NCBI GenBank assembly: GCA_964430665.1
Contig: CAYSFC010000001.1
Location: 1-64,000, forward strand
Direction of reading: 5' to 3'
Source of the DNA: JAQUYS01 sp964430665
GTDB taxonomy: Archaea; Nanobdellota; Nanobdellia; Woesearchaeales; SKGA01
Length of the DNA: 64,000 nucleotides
The notes beneath the pieces are model-generated. The model did not search any database. It saw nothing but the letters and a program-made list of their open reading frames with translations, and was not told the origin of the DNA. This document shows, piece by piece, positions 1 through 7,425 of this stretch (position 1 is its first letter; each line of letters begins with the position of its first letter). Position numbers and translations under genes: made by a program.

Positions 1-125
1 AAATTTCCAATATGTGCATAGCTATATACAGTTGGACCACAATTATACATTCTAACTAGGTCAGGTTTGATTGTTTTGAATTCTTCTTTCTTTTTTGTTA
101 ATGAATTATATAGTTGTAATACCAT
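1..125 (-). CDS. cysS: Cysteinyl-tRNA synthetase, N-terminal fragment (cut by window edge)
   Basis: Only the first 41 codons are inside the window; the gene runs off the left edge. The visible protein reads MVLQLYNSLTKKKEEF and then MYNCGPTVYSYAHIGN. The second stretch is the class I synthetase N-terminus with the zinc-binding Cys (CGPTVY) and the HIGN form of the HIGH motif, diagnostic for CysRS. The enzyme charges tRNA-Cys in the cytoplasm. The ATG at 125-123 has a Shine-Dalgarno AGGAG about 9 bases upstream. The tRNA-Cys gene lies directly upstream on the same strand, so substrate and enzyme are neighbours. Identity is secure although the body of the protein is not visible. Confidence 0.9.
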   Translation of the reverse strand, partial: MVLQLYNSLTKKKEEFKTIKPDLVRMYNCGPTVYSYAHIGN

Positions 126-165
126 AATATCAGTCTCCTATGTTCTGCTTTCCGCAAGCTGTAAA

Positions 166-236
166 AGCACGCGCCCAGATTCGAACTGGGGGTCTTCGGG
201 CTGCAACCGAATGCCTTACCACTTGGCCACGCGTGC
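166..236 (-). tRNA. tRNA-Cys (GCA)
   Basis: The minus strand folds into a full cloverleaf. The acceptor stem GCACGCG/CGCGTGC is perfect, the D-arm is GCC..GGC, the anticodon stem TTCGG/CCGAA holds loop TTGCAGC (anticodon GCA), and the T-arm is CCCAG-TTCGAAT-CTGGG. The discriminator base is U73, the known identity base for CysRS. CCA is not encoded. There is no intron. It sits 40 bases upstream of cysS on the same strand. Confidence 0.95.
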
Positions 237-339
237 ACAAATATAACTATGAGAAAGAGTCTAGCAACAACAATTTAAATTATTTTGCTTTTTCATATGG
301 GTTATTGGAGAGATTATGGTGTTTTTAAATTTATTTATT

Positions 340-429
340 TCAAAACCAACCAAAATATTTTCCAACAAAATAAAGAGCAACCAATATTATTAAAATTATT
401 ATTATATGTATGTTTCCTTTTTTGTTCAT
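340..429 (-). CDS. Candidate 29-residue single-span membrane micropeptide
   Basis: An ATG-to-TGA reading frame of 29 codons encodes a short basic N-terminus (MNKKGNIH), a run of about 15 Ile/Leu/Val/Ala residues, and an aromatic tail ending YFGWF. That is the shape of a single transmembrane helix. A TATA-like element lies about 25 bases upstream of the ATG (450-460), which fits a leaderless transcript of its own between this gene and the DRG GTPase. No family is recognised. An AT-rich region can give hydrophobic frames by chance, so the promoter position is the main support. Confidence 0.4.
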   Translation of the reverse strand: MNKKGNIHIIIILIILVALYFVGKYFGWF

Positions 430-449
430 AATGTCTTTTTTAGAAAGAG

Positions 450-460
450 TTATTTAAATA
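450..460 (-). promoter_or_regulatory. TATA-like box for the 29-residue ORF
   Basis: The minus strand reads TATTTAAATAA. Its centre is about 26 bases before the ATG at 429, the spacing expected for an archaeal leaderless promoter. Confidence 0.4.
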
Positions 461-473
461 GTTAATGAAAAGA

Positions 474-1577
474 TTACTTTAGATGAATCTCTAAGACATC
501 TCCGTCTTCTAAGTGATGTTTCATCATAACTTTTTGGCCACCAAATTTAGCAGAATTTCCCCAAACTCTTGCGAATTTGAACTTACGGACAAAATCTTTG
601 TGTAGTTTGTTACAGACATCCTTTATAGAACAATCTTTGAACATTATTAAAGGTACATCCATATCTGCTGGTTTAGTTGGTTCTTTTAGAAAAATATTTA
701 TTAAATCTAATTTGTGGTAGATTAATTCTTTTAATTGTTCCATACCAATTTTATTCTTCGCACTTATGGCTAAATCTGCATTATATTTCTTCATTATTCT
801 TTCTAATTCATCTGGAGAAACTAAATCCATTTTATTTACAACAGTAATTGCAGGCATGTACTTTTTATTTTTTTCAATACAATCTATGAATTGATCAACA
901 GTAATATCGTCTCTTAAAACAACTTCTGCATTATTTATCCTAAATTCTTTTAAAATTGATGTTGCTATTTCTTCATTCATGTATGTTAAAGGAATTGTTG
1001 ACCCAAATCTAATTCCATCTTTAGCGGTTTTTGTAATCTTTATATCTGGTTTTTTTTGATTTAATCTTATATGGGTGTCATAAATTTCTTTTACAATAAC
1101 ATCGTATTCTTTGGGTCTTGTTGCATCTAATAGTATTAAACAGAAATCTGCACTTCGCATAGAAGCCAAAACTTCTTTTCCACGACCTTTACCAGAGGCA
1201 GCTCCTTGTACTATACCTGGAACGTCTAAAATTTGAATTTTGGCGTGTTTATATTCAAGCATTCCTGGAATACATGTTAGAGTTGTAAATGCGTATGCTG
1301 CAACTTCTGATTCTTTGCCAGTCATTGAATTTAAAAGAGTAGATTTACCTGCAGAGGGAAAGCCTAAAAGGATTACAGTTCCATCTCCTGAACGTTTCAC
1401 TTCCCATCCAGTTCCTACACCGCCACCTGAACCAACTCCTCTACGATCTTCTTGTTTGTTTTTTAATTGGGCAAGTTTTGCTTTATATTGGCCAATAGCG
1501 TGTTGTGTTTTTTTATTGTATTTTGTATTAGATATTTTGTCTTCTAATTCTTTTATTTGTTCTTTATAATTGACCAT
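474..1577 (-). CDS. DRG-family GTP-binding protein (Obg/DRG with TGS domain)
   Basis: 367 residues, the normal length for archaeal DRG. Residues 1-46 are a charged helical N-terminus (KEQIKELEDKI). A glycine-rich linker precedes the G domain. G1 is GFPSAGKS at 72-79, G3 is DVPG at 118-121 followed by the DRG-typical IVQGAASGKGRG, and G4 is NKMD at 248-251. A C-terminal TGS domain covers about 290-367. Archaeal and eukaryotic DRG proteins associate with ribosomes and are thought to act in translation; the precise role here is inferred from the family. The ATG start at 1577 gives the conserved MVNYKEQI opening. It is not obviously part of an operon. Confidence 0.95.
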   Translation of the reverse strand: MVNYKEQIKELEDKISNTKYNKKTQHAIGQYKAKLAQLKNKQEDRRGVGSGGGVGTGWEVKRSGDGTVILLGFPSAGKSTLLNSMTGKESEVAAYAFTTLTCIPGMLEYKHAKIQILDVPGIVQGAASGKGRGKEVLASMRSADFCLILLDATRPKEYDVIVKEIYDTHIRLNQKKPDIKITKTAKDGIRFGSTIPLTYMNEEIATSILKEFRINNAEVVLRDDITVDQFIDCIEKNKKYMPAITVVNKMDLVSPDELERIMKKYNADLAISAKNKIGMEQLKELIYHKLDLINIFLKEPTKPADMDVPLIMFKDCSIKDVCNKLHKDFVRKFKFARVWGNSAKFGGQKVMMKHHLEDGDVLEIHLK

Positions 1578-1619
1578 TGTAGAGAAGAATAGAGTTGATG
1601 TTTATAAATTTAAAGAATA

Positions 1620-2354
1620 TTATTTATTTTGCATAGAAACAATTTTTGTTTTTTGATAAAGTTCTTCGTAAATTTCAGGTATAAAATCAGAATTGTAACT
1701 TATATATGTTGATACATAAGGATTATGTTCTATATTCATTTCTTGAGGAGTTAAAACTGCTGAAAGTTTTTCTGTTAGTATAAGATATATTCCTTCTTTT
1801 AATTCAAACACATTGATTTTGGATATGTTTTCTGAATTTGGAACTGATCTTTTGAGATTTTCCAAAAGGTTTTTTTGTAATGTGACTAAATCCTCTAAAA
1901 AATAATTTTTTGTATTTGAAAGACCTTTTCCAAAAGTATTTCTATAATTATATTCTAAACTATCTGCTTCTAAAACTGAATTTTGTTCAGAATAAACATC
2001 AATTATTCCATCATTTTTACCTTTACCAAACCCATCTATAAAAATCCTTGTTTTATTTGCTATTTTAGTTATTATGGCAGTTCCAGGTTCATTCATATTT
2101 AATGAAGAAATTGCGTCTTCCTCACTCCAATGTATTTTCGTTACATATTTTTCTACATATTTTTGATAATTTTGCTTGAATTCAGGATCGGGTTGGATTG
2201 TGAATTTGTGTTTAGTTATTTTGGATTCCAAAAAATTTTCTAAATTGTGTTTTTCTTTGTTTTTATGAATTTCTTGAGGTTTATTTAAATCTATAAATGA
2301 AGATTGTGTTAAAGACATGTATGTTAATAAAGCAATTGTTAAAAATTTTTTCAT
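1620..2354 (-). CDS. Predicted secreted protein of unknown function
   Basis: 244 residues. The first 19 are a signal peptide (MKKFLTIALLTYMSLTQSS: basic start, hydrophobic core, small polar exit). The rest is a Lys/Glu/Asn-rich soluble domain without cysteines and without a motif I recognise. It is therefore likely exported to the cell surface or medium. It starts at ATG 2354 with no clear Shine-Dalgarno, and a T/A-rich region upstream could hold the promoter. Neighbours (DRG GTPase, Hsp20) give no functional clue. Confidence 0.6.
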   Translation of the reverse strand: MKKFLTIALLTYMSLTQSSFIDLNKPQEIHKNKEKHNLENFLESKITKHKFTIQPDPEFKQNYQKYVEKYVTKIHWSEEDAISSLNMNEPGTAIITKIANKTRIFIDGFGKGKNDGIIDVYSEQNSVLEADSLEYNYRNTFGKGLSNTKNYFLEDLVTLQKNLLENLKRSVPNSENISKINVFELKEGIYLILTEKLSAVLTPQEMNIEHNPYVSTYISYNSDFIPEIYEELYQKTKIVSMQNK

Positions 2355-2426
2355 AATTTATCTAAAAAAGAAGAATGATTTTTAGTTTATAAAGCTAATT
2401 TAAATAAAAAAAATAAAAATGACGTT

Positions 2427-2888
2427 TTACTCTATTTTTAGTTGGGTTGATTTTGGTTCTAATTGCTTCGCTTTAGGAATTTCTATTTTTAAAACACCAT
2501 TTTCATACTTTGCTTTTGCTTTTGAAACATTTGTATTTTTTGGTAAAGACATTTTTCTATAAAAGCAAGATTGTTGATAGGATTTTGAGTTTTTTGTTTT
2601 TGTTTCTAATTTATTTTCTGCTTTTATTTCTATTGCATCATCCATTAAATTTAATTTTATGTCTTTTTTATTTATTCCTGGAAGTTCTATGTTTAATTTA
2701 TATTGATTTTTGTCTTCTTTGAAATCCACATGGGGTGTTCTTGAGTTAATTGTTTTTGGTTGTTCATTTTTGTTTTTTGTTTCTAATAGTGGTTGGCTGA
2801 ATAATCTGTCTTCAAAAAATGTGTCAAACATTTTGTCAAACTTTCTTTGCATTTCTTTAAATTCTTCGAAAAAATCAAATTCGTTCAT
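2427..2888 (-). CDS. Small heat-shock protein, Hsp20/alpha-crystallin family
   Basis: 153 residues. The N-terminal arm (1-48) contains FFEEFKEMQRKFDKMFDTFF. The alpha-crystallin domain at about 50-140 has PHVDFKED, LNIELPGINKKDIKLNL and the terminal A-x-YENGVLKIEIPK signature. Such proteins form oligomers that hold unfolding client proteins. The ATG at 2888 has an unusually strong Shine-Dalgarno (GAGGTGAT, 7 bases upstream). The putative TATA box is about 100 bases upstream, so the mRNA should have a leader of roughly 75 bases, unlike many neighbours; it contains a long hairpin (2910-2956). Confidence 0.95.
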   Translation of the reverse strand: MNEFDFFEEFKEMQRKFDKMFDTFFEDRLFSQPLLETKNKNEQPKTINSRTPHVDFKEDKNQYKLNIELPGINKKDIKLNLMDDAIEIKAENKLETKTKNSKSYQQSCFYRKMSLPKNTNVSKAKAKYENGVLKIEIPKAKQLEPKSTQLKIE

Positions 2889-2909
2889 TTTATCACCTCA
2901 AATTTATTT

Positions 2910-2956
2910 TCAGCGAACTGCTTATTGGAAGCAAATTGAGATTTAGTTTTCGCCGA
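2910..2956 (-). promoter_or_regulatory. Hairpin in the hsp20 5' leader, possible RNA thermometer
   Basis: On the transcript strand the arms UCGGCGAA..CU and AG..UUCGCUGA pair over 10 base pairs, with one G-U pair and a two-A bulge, enclosing a 25-base loop. The 3' arm ends about 10 bases before the Shine-Dalgarno GAGGTGAT (2892-2899). Heat-labile leader structures are known for bacterial Hsp20 genes; the same role here is inference. The arms could equally be a DNA operator, since the promoter lies just upstream. Confidence 0.4.
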
Positions 2957-2982
2957 TATTTTGAACATAATTTATGTAGAAA

Positions 2983-2997
2983 AAATATTTAAATTTT
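2983..2997 (-). promoter_or_regulatory. TATA box of hsp20
   Basis: The minus strand reads AAAATTTAAATATTT. A start site about 25 bases downstream would fall near 2963-2965, just before the leader hairpin. Confidence 0.45.
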
Positions 2998-3002
2998 TCG
3001 AA

Positions 3003-3905
3003 TTAATCATCATCTATTTTGGTTGTTATGATTGGACCTTTATCTCCCACAATCATAGAATGTTCGTGTTGAGAAACGATTCCTTTTTGAATTTCTGTTA
3101 ATGGAGCATGACCAATAATACATCTTGTTTTTTGCAATTCATTTAATGCAAATCTCGTCTTGCCGAGACCAAATTCTTTAGACAACCACCTAAATGCGAA
3201 AGGTAGACCATTATAAGATTTAATTCTTTCAAGAACTTCTCTAGTTATGTGGCTTCTTACTGGTTTTTCATCAACTTGAGAAAAAACTGTGGGAAGTCCT
3301 CCTTCTTGAATTTTTCCTGCTCCGTTTGTAGCGAAAGGTTCAATTGCAATAGTCATTCCTTCTTTTAATTGAAATGATTCTTCTTGATAAACATTAGGCA
3401 TTCTAGGTTCTGTATGAATTTGATATTTTCCTAGACCATGACCTGCTAAATTGCTTATGGGCTTGAAACCAAAAGAAGTTATTGTTTCTTGAATTGTTTT
3501 TCCAATTTCACCCACATGAACTCCGCTCTTTACTTCTTTTAAAGCATTGTTTAAAGCAGTTTTTCCCGCATTCATAAGTTCTTTATATGAGTTATCTAAA
3601 TTTACTGTTGTTGCAGTGTCTCCTATAAATCCATTTACATGAGCACCGACATCTAATTTAATTACATCTGATTCTTTGATAAAATTTTCATCTTCGTAAG
3701 TTTCGCATGAGTGTGCTGCAACTTGATTTATTGAAATTTGGGCAGGAAAGGCAATTCCTCCTCCTAAAGAAAAAATTTTGTTTTCTATTTGATCTAAAAC
3801 ATCTACTGCTTTAACTCCTTTTTTTATTAAAGAAGCACCAAAATCTCTGGCTTTACTTGCAATTTTTCCTGCTTTTTTAAAATCTTTAATCTCTTCTTCA
3901 TCCAT
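3003..3905 (-). CDS. map: Methionine aminopeptidase, type 2
   Basis: 300 residues, the usual archaeal type 2 length. It removes the initiator methionine from nascent proteins. The five expected dinuclear metal ligands are visible: D85 and D96 (in DVGAHVNGFIGDTA), H156 (AGHGLGKYQIH), E189 (AIEPF) and E281 (QHEHS). The helical insert of type 2 enzymes lies at about 210-265. ATG at 3905 begins MDEEEIKDFKKAGKIA, a typical opening. All catalytic positions are intact. Confidence 0.95.
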   Translation of the reverse strand: MDEEEIKDFKKAGKIASKARDFGASLIKKGVKAVDVLDQIENKIFSLGGGIAFPAQISINQVAAHSCETYEDENFIKESDVIKLDVGAHVNGFIGDTATTVNLDNSYKELMNAGKTALNNALKEVKSGVHVGEIGKTIQETITSFGFKPISNLAGHGLGKYQIHTEPRMPNVYQEESFQLKEGMTIAIEPFATNGAGKIQEGGLPTVFSQVDEKPVRSHITREVLERIKSYNGLPFAFRWLSKEFGLGKTRFALNELQKTRCIIGHAPLTEIQKGIVSQHEHSMIVGDKGPIITTKIDDD

Positions 3906-3935
3906 ACTAGAAGTAACTTATGGAAGTATTTAAAA

Positions 3936-4550
3936 TTAGTCTTTTAAACCATTAATTTTAGGAAATCGCATATGATAATCATAGTGTATTTTGATGTATG
4001 CGTCTGAACCTTTGAAAACTTTTCGTATGAGATCAGATACATCTTCTGAATGTAAATCGTTGTAGAATTTTTGAATTTTTGAATATTGGGAAGGTTTGGA
4101 ATCTAATAAACTGAAGGATATTGATTTTATTTGAATTCTTTCTAAGTTTTCTCTGAGATGTGTTAAATTTGTTTCCAGTAAACTCAAATCAGTTTCATAG
4201 TGGTGTTTTGGTATAATTGGTAATTTATATTTAGGATTGTTGATTTCTAATCCTTCATTGTTTTTTTCAATTTCGTTTTTTTCTTCAATTTCTTTGTCGG
4301 AAAGATCTTCAAAAATTTGTCTATAAGGATTAACTAAACATAATTTCTTTGCATTATGGGAGTGAACAAAAATAGATTCTTCTGAAAAATTTTTTTGAAC
4401 TTTCACATAATTTTCAAATAAATTTGGAAAAAATATATGTGCGTAAAAAGAGTCTCCAGAACATAGTGTTTGAAATGGATTGTATGCAATAACTATTGCT
4501 TCGGAATTAGATTTAAATACTAATTCATCGTGGTTTAGTTCTAGTGGCAT
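3936..4550 (-). CDS. Hypothetical protein, 204 residues
   Basis: I do not recognise the family. The protein is soluble, with no signal peptide or membrane span. The first 90 residues look alpha/beta (MPLELNHDELVFKSNSEAIVI, then IFVHSH). A Glu/Asn-rich segment lies at 105-125 and a basic C-terminal helical region from about 140. A TATA-like CTTTTTAAATG about 25 bases before the ATG on the minus strand suggests a leaderless transcript. It is divergent from the spt4 operon. Confidence 0.55.
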   Translation of the reverse strand: MPLELNHDELVFKSNSEAIVIAYNPFQTLCSGDSFYAHIFFPNLFENYVKVQKNFSEESIFVHSHNAKKLCLVNPYRQIFEDLSDKEIEEKNEIEKNNEGLEINNPKYKLPIIPKHHYETDLSLLETNLTHLRENLERIQIKSISFSLLDSKPSQYSKIQKFYNDLHSEDVSDLIRKVFKGSDAYIKIHYDYHMRFPKINGLKD

Positions 4551-4599
4551 GAGAAAAGAGCAAAATACACTTTCATTTAAAAAGATTACCTTAAAAACA

Positions 4600-4607
4600 T
4601 TTATAAA
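4600..4607 (+). promoter_or_regulatory. TATA box of the spt4-rps24e-rps27ae operon
   Basis: TTTATAAA lies about 110 bases before the spt4 start. Transcription would begin near 4630, leaving a leader of about 80 bases that contains two hairpins. Confidence 0.45.
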
Positions 4608-4641
4608 TGAAAGATTTATTCTAAATAATACATTTACCTGA

Positions 4642-4693
4642 TGGAGAAATCCAGAAGACGGTCCTTGTAGAATTAAACTTATTCTTAGAGGAC
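4642..4693 (+). promoter_or_regulatory. Structured leader of the spt4 operon
   Basis: Two hairpins are visible. UGGA-GAAA-UCCA (4642-4653) is capped by a GNRA tetraloop and flanked on both sides by GA dinucleotides, which could stack as tandem G-A pairs as in a kink-turn. GTCCT..AGAAT pairs with ATTCT..AGGAC (4661-4673 with 4681-4693) over two 5-bp segments, ending 8 bases before the Shine-Dalgarno. A regulatory role, for instance binding of a ribosomal protein such as L7Ae, is speculative. Confidence 0.3.
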
Positions 4694-4711
4694 TATATAT
4701 AGGTGATTAAT

Positions 4712-4897
4712 ATGAAAAAAAAAGTATGTAGAACATGTCGATGTTTTGTTGAGGGAGATTTATGCCCTATTTGTAAAAAGGCTTCATTTTCAACAACTTT
4801 TCAAGGACATACTATAATTTTAGATGCAAATAAATCTGAAATTGCAAAGAGAATGGGAATTGAAATTAAAGGAGATTATGCAATAAAAGTTAGGTGA
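4712..4897 (+). CDS. spt4: Transcription elongation factor Spt4 (RNA polymerase subunit E'')
   Basis: 61 residues, starting at ATG 4712 rather than the in-frame GTG at 4703, because GGTGAT (4702-4707) is placed as Shine-Dalgarno. The N-terminal zinc ribbon is CRTCRCF..GDLCPIC (two CxxC pairs), followed by the compact Spt4 core ending GDYAIKVR. Spt4 partners Spt5 on RNA polymerase to keep elongation processive. It leads an operon with eS24 and eS27, a conserved archaeal arrangement. Confidence 0.92.
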   Translation: MKKKVCRTCRCFVEGDLCPICKKASFSTTFQGHTIILDANKSEIAKRMGIEIKGDYAIKVR

Positions 4898-4902
4898 ATA
4901 TA

Positions 4903-5256
4903 ATGAATATAACGTTAAAACAAAATAATGAAAATAAAGCATTATCTAGAAAGGAAGTGGTTGCAGAAGTGGTTTTTGAAAAAGCAACACCTAATAGAAA
5001 ATTAATACAAAAAGAAATTGCTAAGCTTGTGAAGGCAGATGAGAAACTTACAATAATTAAACAAATTAAAACTTACTTTGGAAGTTCTAAAGCTTTGATT
5101 ACAGCAAACATATACAATGATGAAAATGTTATGAATAAATTAGAAAGAAAAAATCTAATTGAAAAACACATATCAAAGGAAGAACCTAAAGCAGAAGAAC
5201 CTGCTGAAAGTCCGAGCCCTGAACCACAGGAAGAAGTGAAACCGGAGGCGGAATAA
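4903..5256 (+). CDS. rps24e: Ribosomal protein eS24 (S24e)
   Basis: 117 residues from ATG 4903; the GGTGA at 4893-4897 overlapping the spt4 stop is the ribosome site. The core (MNITLKQNNENKALSRKEV..VVFEKATPNRKLIQKEIAK..IKTYFGSSKALITANIY) matches archaeal eS24 of the small subunit. The last 25 residues are an acidic, proline-rich tail (EEPKAEEPAESPSPEPQEE) absent from most family members. It is translationally linked to spt4 and followed after 1 base by rps27ae. Confidence 0.93.
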   Translation: MNITLKQNNENKALSRKEVVAEVVFEKATPNRKLIQKEIAKLVKADEKLTIIKQIKTYFGSSKALITANIYNDENVMNKLERKNLIEKHISKEEPKAEEPAESPSPEPQEEVKPEAE

Positions 5257-5257
5257 A

Positions 5258-5458
5258 ATGGCAGAATCAAAAAAGAAAAAATCTTTCAACATTCACACTC
5301 TTTACGAAATTAAAGGAGACACTCTGCAAAGAAAAACTAGATTCTGTCCTAAATGTGGTCCTGGAGTCTTTTTAGCAACACACAAAGATCGTAAAACTTG
5401 TGGAAAATGTGGTTATTCTGAAAGAATTTCTAAAGAAGCACCTAAAAAAGAAGAGTAA
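5258..5458 (+). CDS. rps27ae: Ribosomal protein eS27 family, S27ae type
   Basis: 66 residues. The C4 zinc ribbon is CPKCGPGVFLATHKDRKTCGKCG, with CxxC pairs about 14 residues apart, as in archaeal S27ae (the ubiquitin-less form). The N-terminus is lysine-rich (MAESKKKKSFN) and the tail acidic/basic (KEAPKKEE). It ends the spt4-rps24e operon and is followed by a hairpin with a U-rich run. Confidence 0.93.
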   Translation: MAESKKKKSFNIHTLYEIKGDTLQRKTRFCPKCGPGVFLATHKDRKTCGKCGYSERISKEAPKKEE

Positions 5459-5469
5459 TTTTTCGGAAG

Positions 5470-5495
5470 AGGAGATTTCTCCTTTTGTTTTTATT
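5470..5495 (+). terminator. Hairpin plus U-run terminator after rps27ae
   Basis: AGGAG-ATTT-CTCCT is followed at once by TTTGTTTTTATTT. This looks like an intrinsic terminator; archaeal polymerase terminates mainly at the U-run, so the hairpin may be auxiliary. Confidence 0.5.
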
Positions 5496-5539
5496 TATTA
5501 TTAGTAAAATTTTTAAGGAAATGAGTGATTCTTAGTGAA

Positions 5540-6157
5540 ATGGCAAGTAAATTCAAAAGAAAACACAAATTTATTTCTAAAGAAGCTAAACGAGAAATAC
5601 GTATGAAAAGAACTATGAGTATAGTTTTAGCAGGATTAATGCTTTTTTCGGTTTTTGCAATCGGACTTTCATATATAAATACAGAAAAAATAGAATATAA
5701 TGGTTTTGAATTCAAAGAAAATTCTGTGAATGGAAATGCAGTTTTGGAAACTAAAGTTGATGGTAAAAAAGTTTTCATATACACTTATCCTAATTCAAGT
5801 ATGATGATTCCTTCTGAAGGAGATTTAAGTATAATTCAAAATAAAGATCTTATTTTTATAGTTAATCCAAATAGTGATCTGGTTGCTTTAATAGATTTAA
5901 TGAGATATGAATATTCTCAATTTTCAGACAATAATTTTATTCCTGCAGCAGATGGAGTTTATAATAATAGTCCTTATATACATCATTTTAGTTGTGAAAA
6001 TGCTACTAAAGAAATTCCTATAATTCACTTTATAGAAAGTAATGAAAGCACAAATATTAAAGAAGAAAATAATTGCATAACAATTAATATGTACAATGAA
6101 GATGCAATTTATATTAGAGATAGACTTGCTATGACAATAACAGGTATTGCAAATTAG
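5540..6157 (+). CDS. Membrane-anchored protein of unknown function (first of a paralogous pair)
   Basis: 205 residues from ATG 5540 (GTG 5525 is an alternative). A strongly basic cytoplasmic stretch (MASKFKRKHKFISKEAKREIRMKRT) precedes one transmembrane helix (SIVLAGLMLFSVFAIGLSY). The rest should lie outside the membrane. It begins YNGFEFKENSV..GKKVFIYTYPNS and ends with a cysteine-containing, Asn/Glu-rich part. The next gene has the same plan and related motifs (YNNFRFDRYGKYW..), so the two are probably diverged paralogues that work together. No known domain is recognised. Confidence 0.6.
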   Translation: MASKFKRKHKFISKEAKREIRMKRTMSIVLAGLMLFSVFAIGLSYINTEKIEYNGFEFKENSVNGNAVLETKVDGKKVFIYTYPNSSMMIPSEGDLSIIQNKDLIFIVNPNSDLVALIDLMRYEYSQFSDNNFIPAADGVYNNSPYIHHFSCENATKEIPIIHFIESNESTNIKEENNCITINMYNEDAIYIRDRLAMTITGIAN

Positions 6158-6166
6158 GTGTATAAA

Positions 6167-6826
6167 ATGGTTAAAACACACAATGAAAAAAACAATTCAA
6201 AAAAAATAGAATCAAATAAAACACCCTTATTCACTATGATAATAATATTTGTAGCAATTGTAATTATAAGTAGTTCAATAATGTTATTTAGTGATGATGA
6301 AGACATTTCTTATGAAAAATATAATAATTTTAGATTTGACAGATATGGAAAATATTGGATAACATCTATTGCAAGAAATGGTGAAGCATATGATGCAATA
6401 TTCTATAATCATCCTTTAGATGTAGAACATTATCCGTATGATAATAATGTTACAAAACTAACATTGGACAAACCACATACAGATTTGGTTATTTCTTTGA
6501 CTGCAGAAACTAATGCGAGCGCAGTTACTTCTGCAGCAAACATAGCAAGAATTACAGGTAAGTTTTTTAAGTTGCCAACAAGTAGTGCTTTATATGTTCC
6601 AAAAGAATTAAGATCTAATTATAGTGATTACAATTACACCATGATAGATTGTTCTGAGGCAACTGAATTAAGACCTGTTATATGGATTAGAGTTGGGGAG
6701 AACGAAACTAAAGTTCATTTACATCCAGAATATCCTAATTGCATATTGATAGATTCAAAATGGTTAAATGAAAGTGACAAAATAGGAGATTTATATTCTT
6801 ACAAAATTTTGGAAATTATAAGATGA
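6167..6826 (+). CDS. Membrane-anchored protein of unknown function (second of the pair)
   Basis: 219 residues from ATG 6167 with GGTG upstream (GTG 6158 is less likely). A basic N-terminus (MVKTHNEKNNSKKIESNK) precedes a transmembrane helix (MIIIFVAIVIISSSIMLF). The outside domain opens YEKYNNFRFDRYGKYWITS and contains DLVISLTAETNASAVTSAANIARITGKFF and a later CSEATELRPVIWI. Similarity to the upstream protein in order of elements, Y-N-x-F-x-F opening and a single Cys suggests duplication. It overlaps the following methyltransferase by 4 bases, so the three genes form one operon. Confidence 0.6.
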   Translation: MVKTHNEKNNSKKIESNKTPLFTMIIIFVAIVIISSSIMLFSDDEDISYEKYNNFRFDRYGKYWITSIARNGEAYDAIFYNHPLDVEHYPYDNNVTKLTLDKPHTDLVISLTAETNASAVTSAANIARITGKFFKLPTSSALYVPKELRSNYSDYNYTMIDCSEATELRPVIWIRVGENETKVHLHPEYPNCILIDSKWLNESDKIGDLYSYKILEIIR

Positions 6827-7413
6827 GTCATTATTTTGAAAAAAAACAAAATAGTCTTTTGAAGGAAGAAGAAATTAAAATTAAAATCAACAATAAAGAA
6901 TTCACTTTATTTTCAGCTTCAGGAATTTTTTCTAAAAAGAAATTAGATAATGGAACTAAATGTTTATTGGAACATTATTCTATTGGAAAAGCAAAAAAGG
7001 TTTTAGATTTGGGTTGTGGATATGGTGTTGTTTCGGTTGTTGTAGGTACTGAGAATCCTTATTTAGAAATAGTTTCTAGTGATTCTAATTTAAGGGCTAT
7101 AGATTATACAAAAAAAAATTGTAAAAAATATAAAATAAATTCAAAAGTGATTTTATCAAACTTATTTGAAAATATAAATGAAAAGTTTGATGTTATTTTA
7201 ACAAACCCTCCGTATGTTGCGGGAAGAGAAATTTGTTTTAAGTTTATTACTGAAAGTTTTGATAATTTAAATATTGATGGTGAATTACAGTTGGTTGCTA
7301 GACATCAAAAAGGAGGAAAAGTTTTACAGGAAAAAATGGAAGAAGTTTTCGGTAATGTAGATGTTCTTGGTAAAGGTTCTGGTTTTAGAGTTTATAGAAG
7401 TATAAAAAATTAA
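6823..7413 (+). CDS. Class I SAM-dependent methyltransferase, RsmC-like single domain
   Basis: 196 residues. Motif I VLDLGCGYGVVS binds S-adenosylmethionine, and NPPY (in ILTNPPYVAGRE) is the motif of N-directed base methyltransferases. The layout resembles the C-terminal catalytic domain of RsmC, which makes m2G1207 in small-subunit rRNA, and similar stand-alone archaeal proteins. The rRNA or tRNA target is inferred. The late ARHQKGGKVLQEKMEEVFG..VLGKGSGFRVYRS segment is typical of the RsmC group. ATGA overlap couples it to the upstream membrane protein. Confidence 0.8.
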   Translation: MSHYFEKKQNSLLKEEEIKIKINNKEFTLFSASGIFSKKKLDNGTKCLLEHYSIGKAKKVLDLGCGYGVVSVVVGTENPYLEIVSSDSNLRAIDYTKKNCKKYKINSKVILSNLFENINEKFDVILTNPPYVAGREICFKFITESFDNLNIDGELQLVARHQKGGKVLQEKMEEVFGNVDVLGKGSGFRVYRSIKN

Positions 7414-7425
7414 AAAAATAAAAAA

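Noticed and set aside
140..328. 62-residue plus-strand frame over the tRNA-Cys gene
   Set aside because: It lies across a complete tRNA gene on the other strand and its product has no protein-like features.
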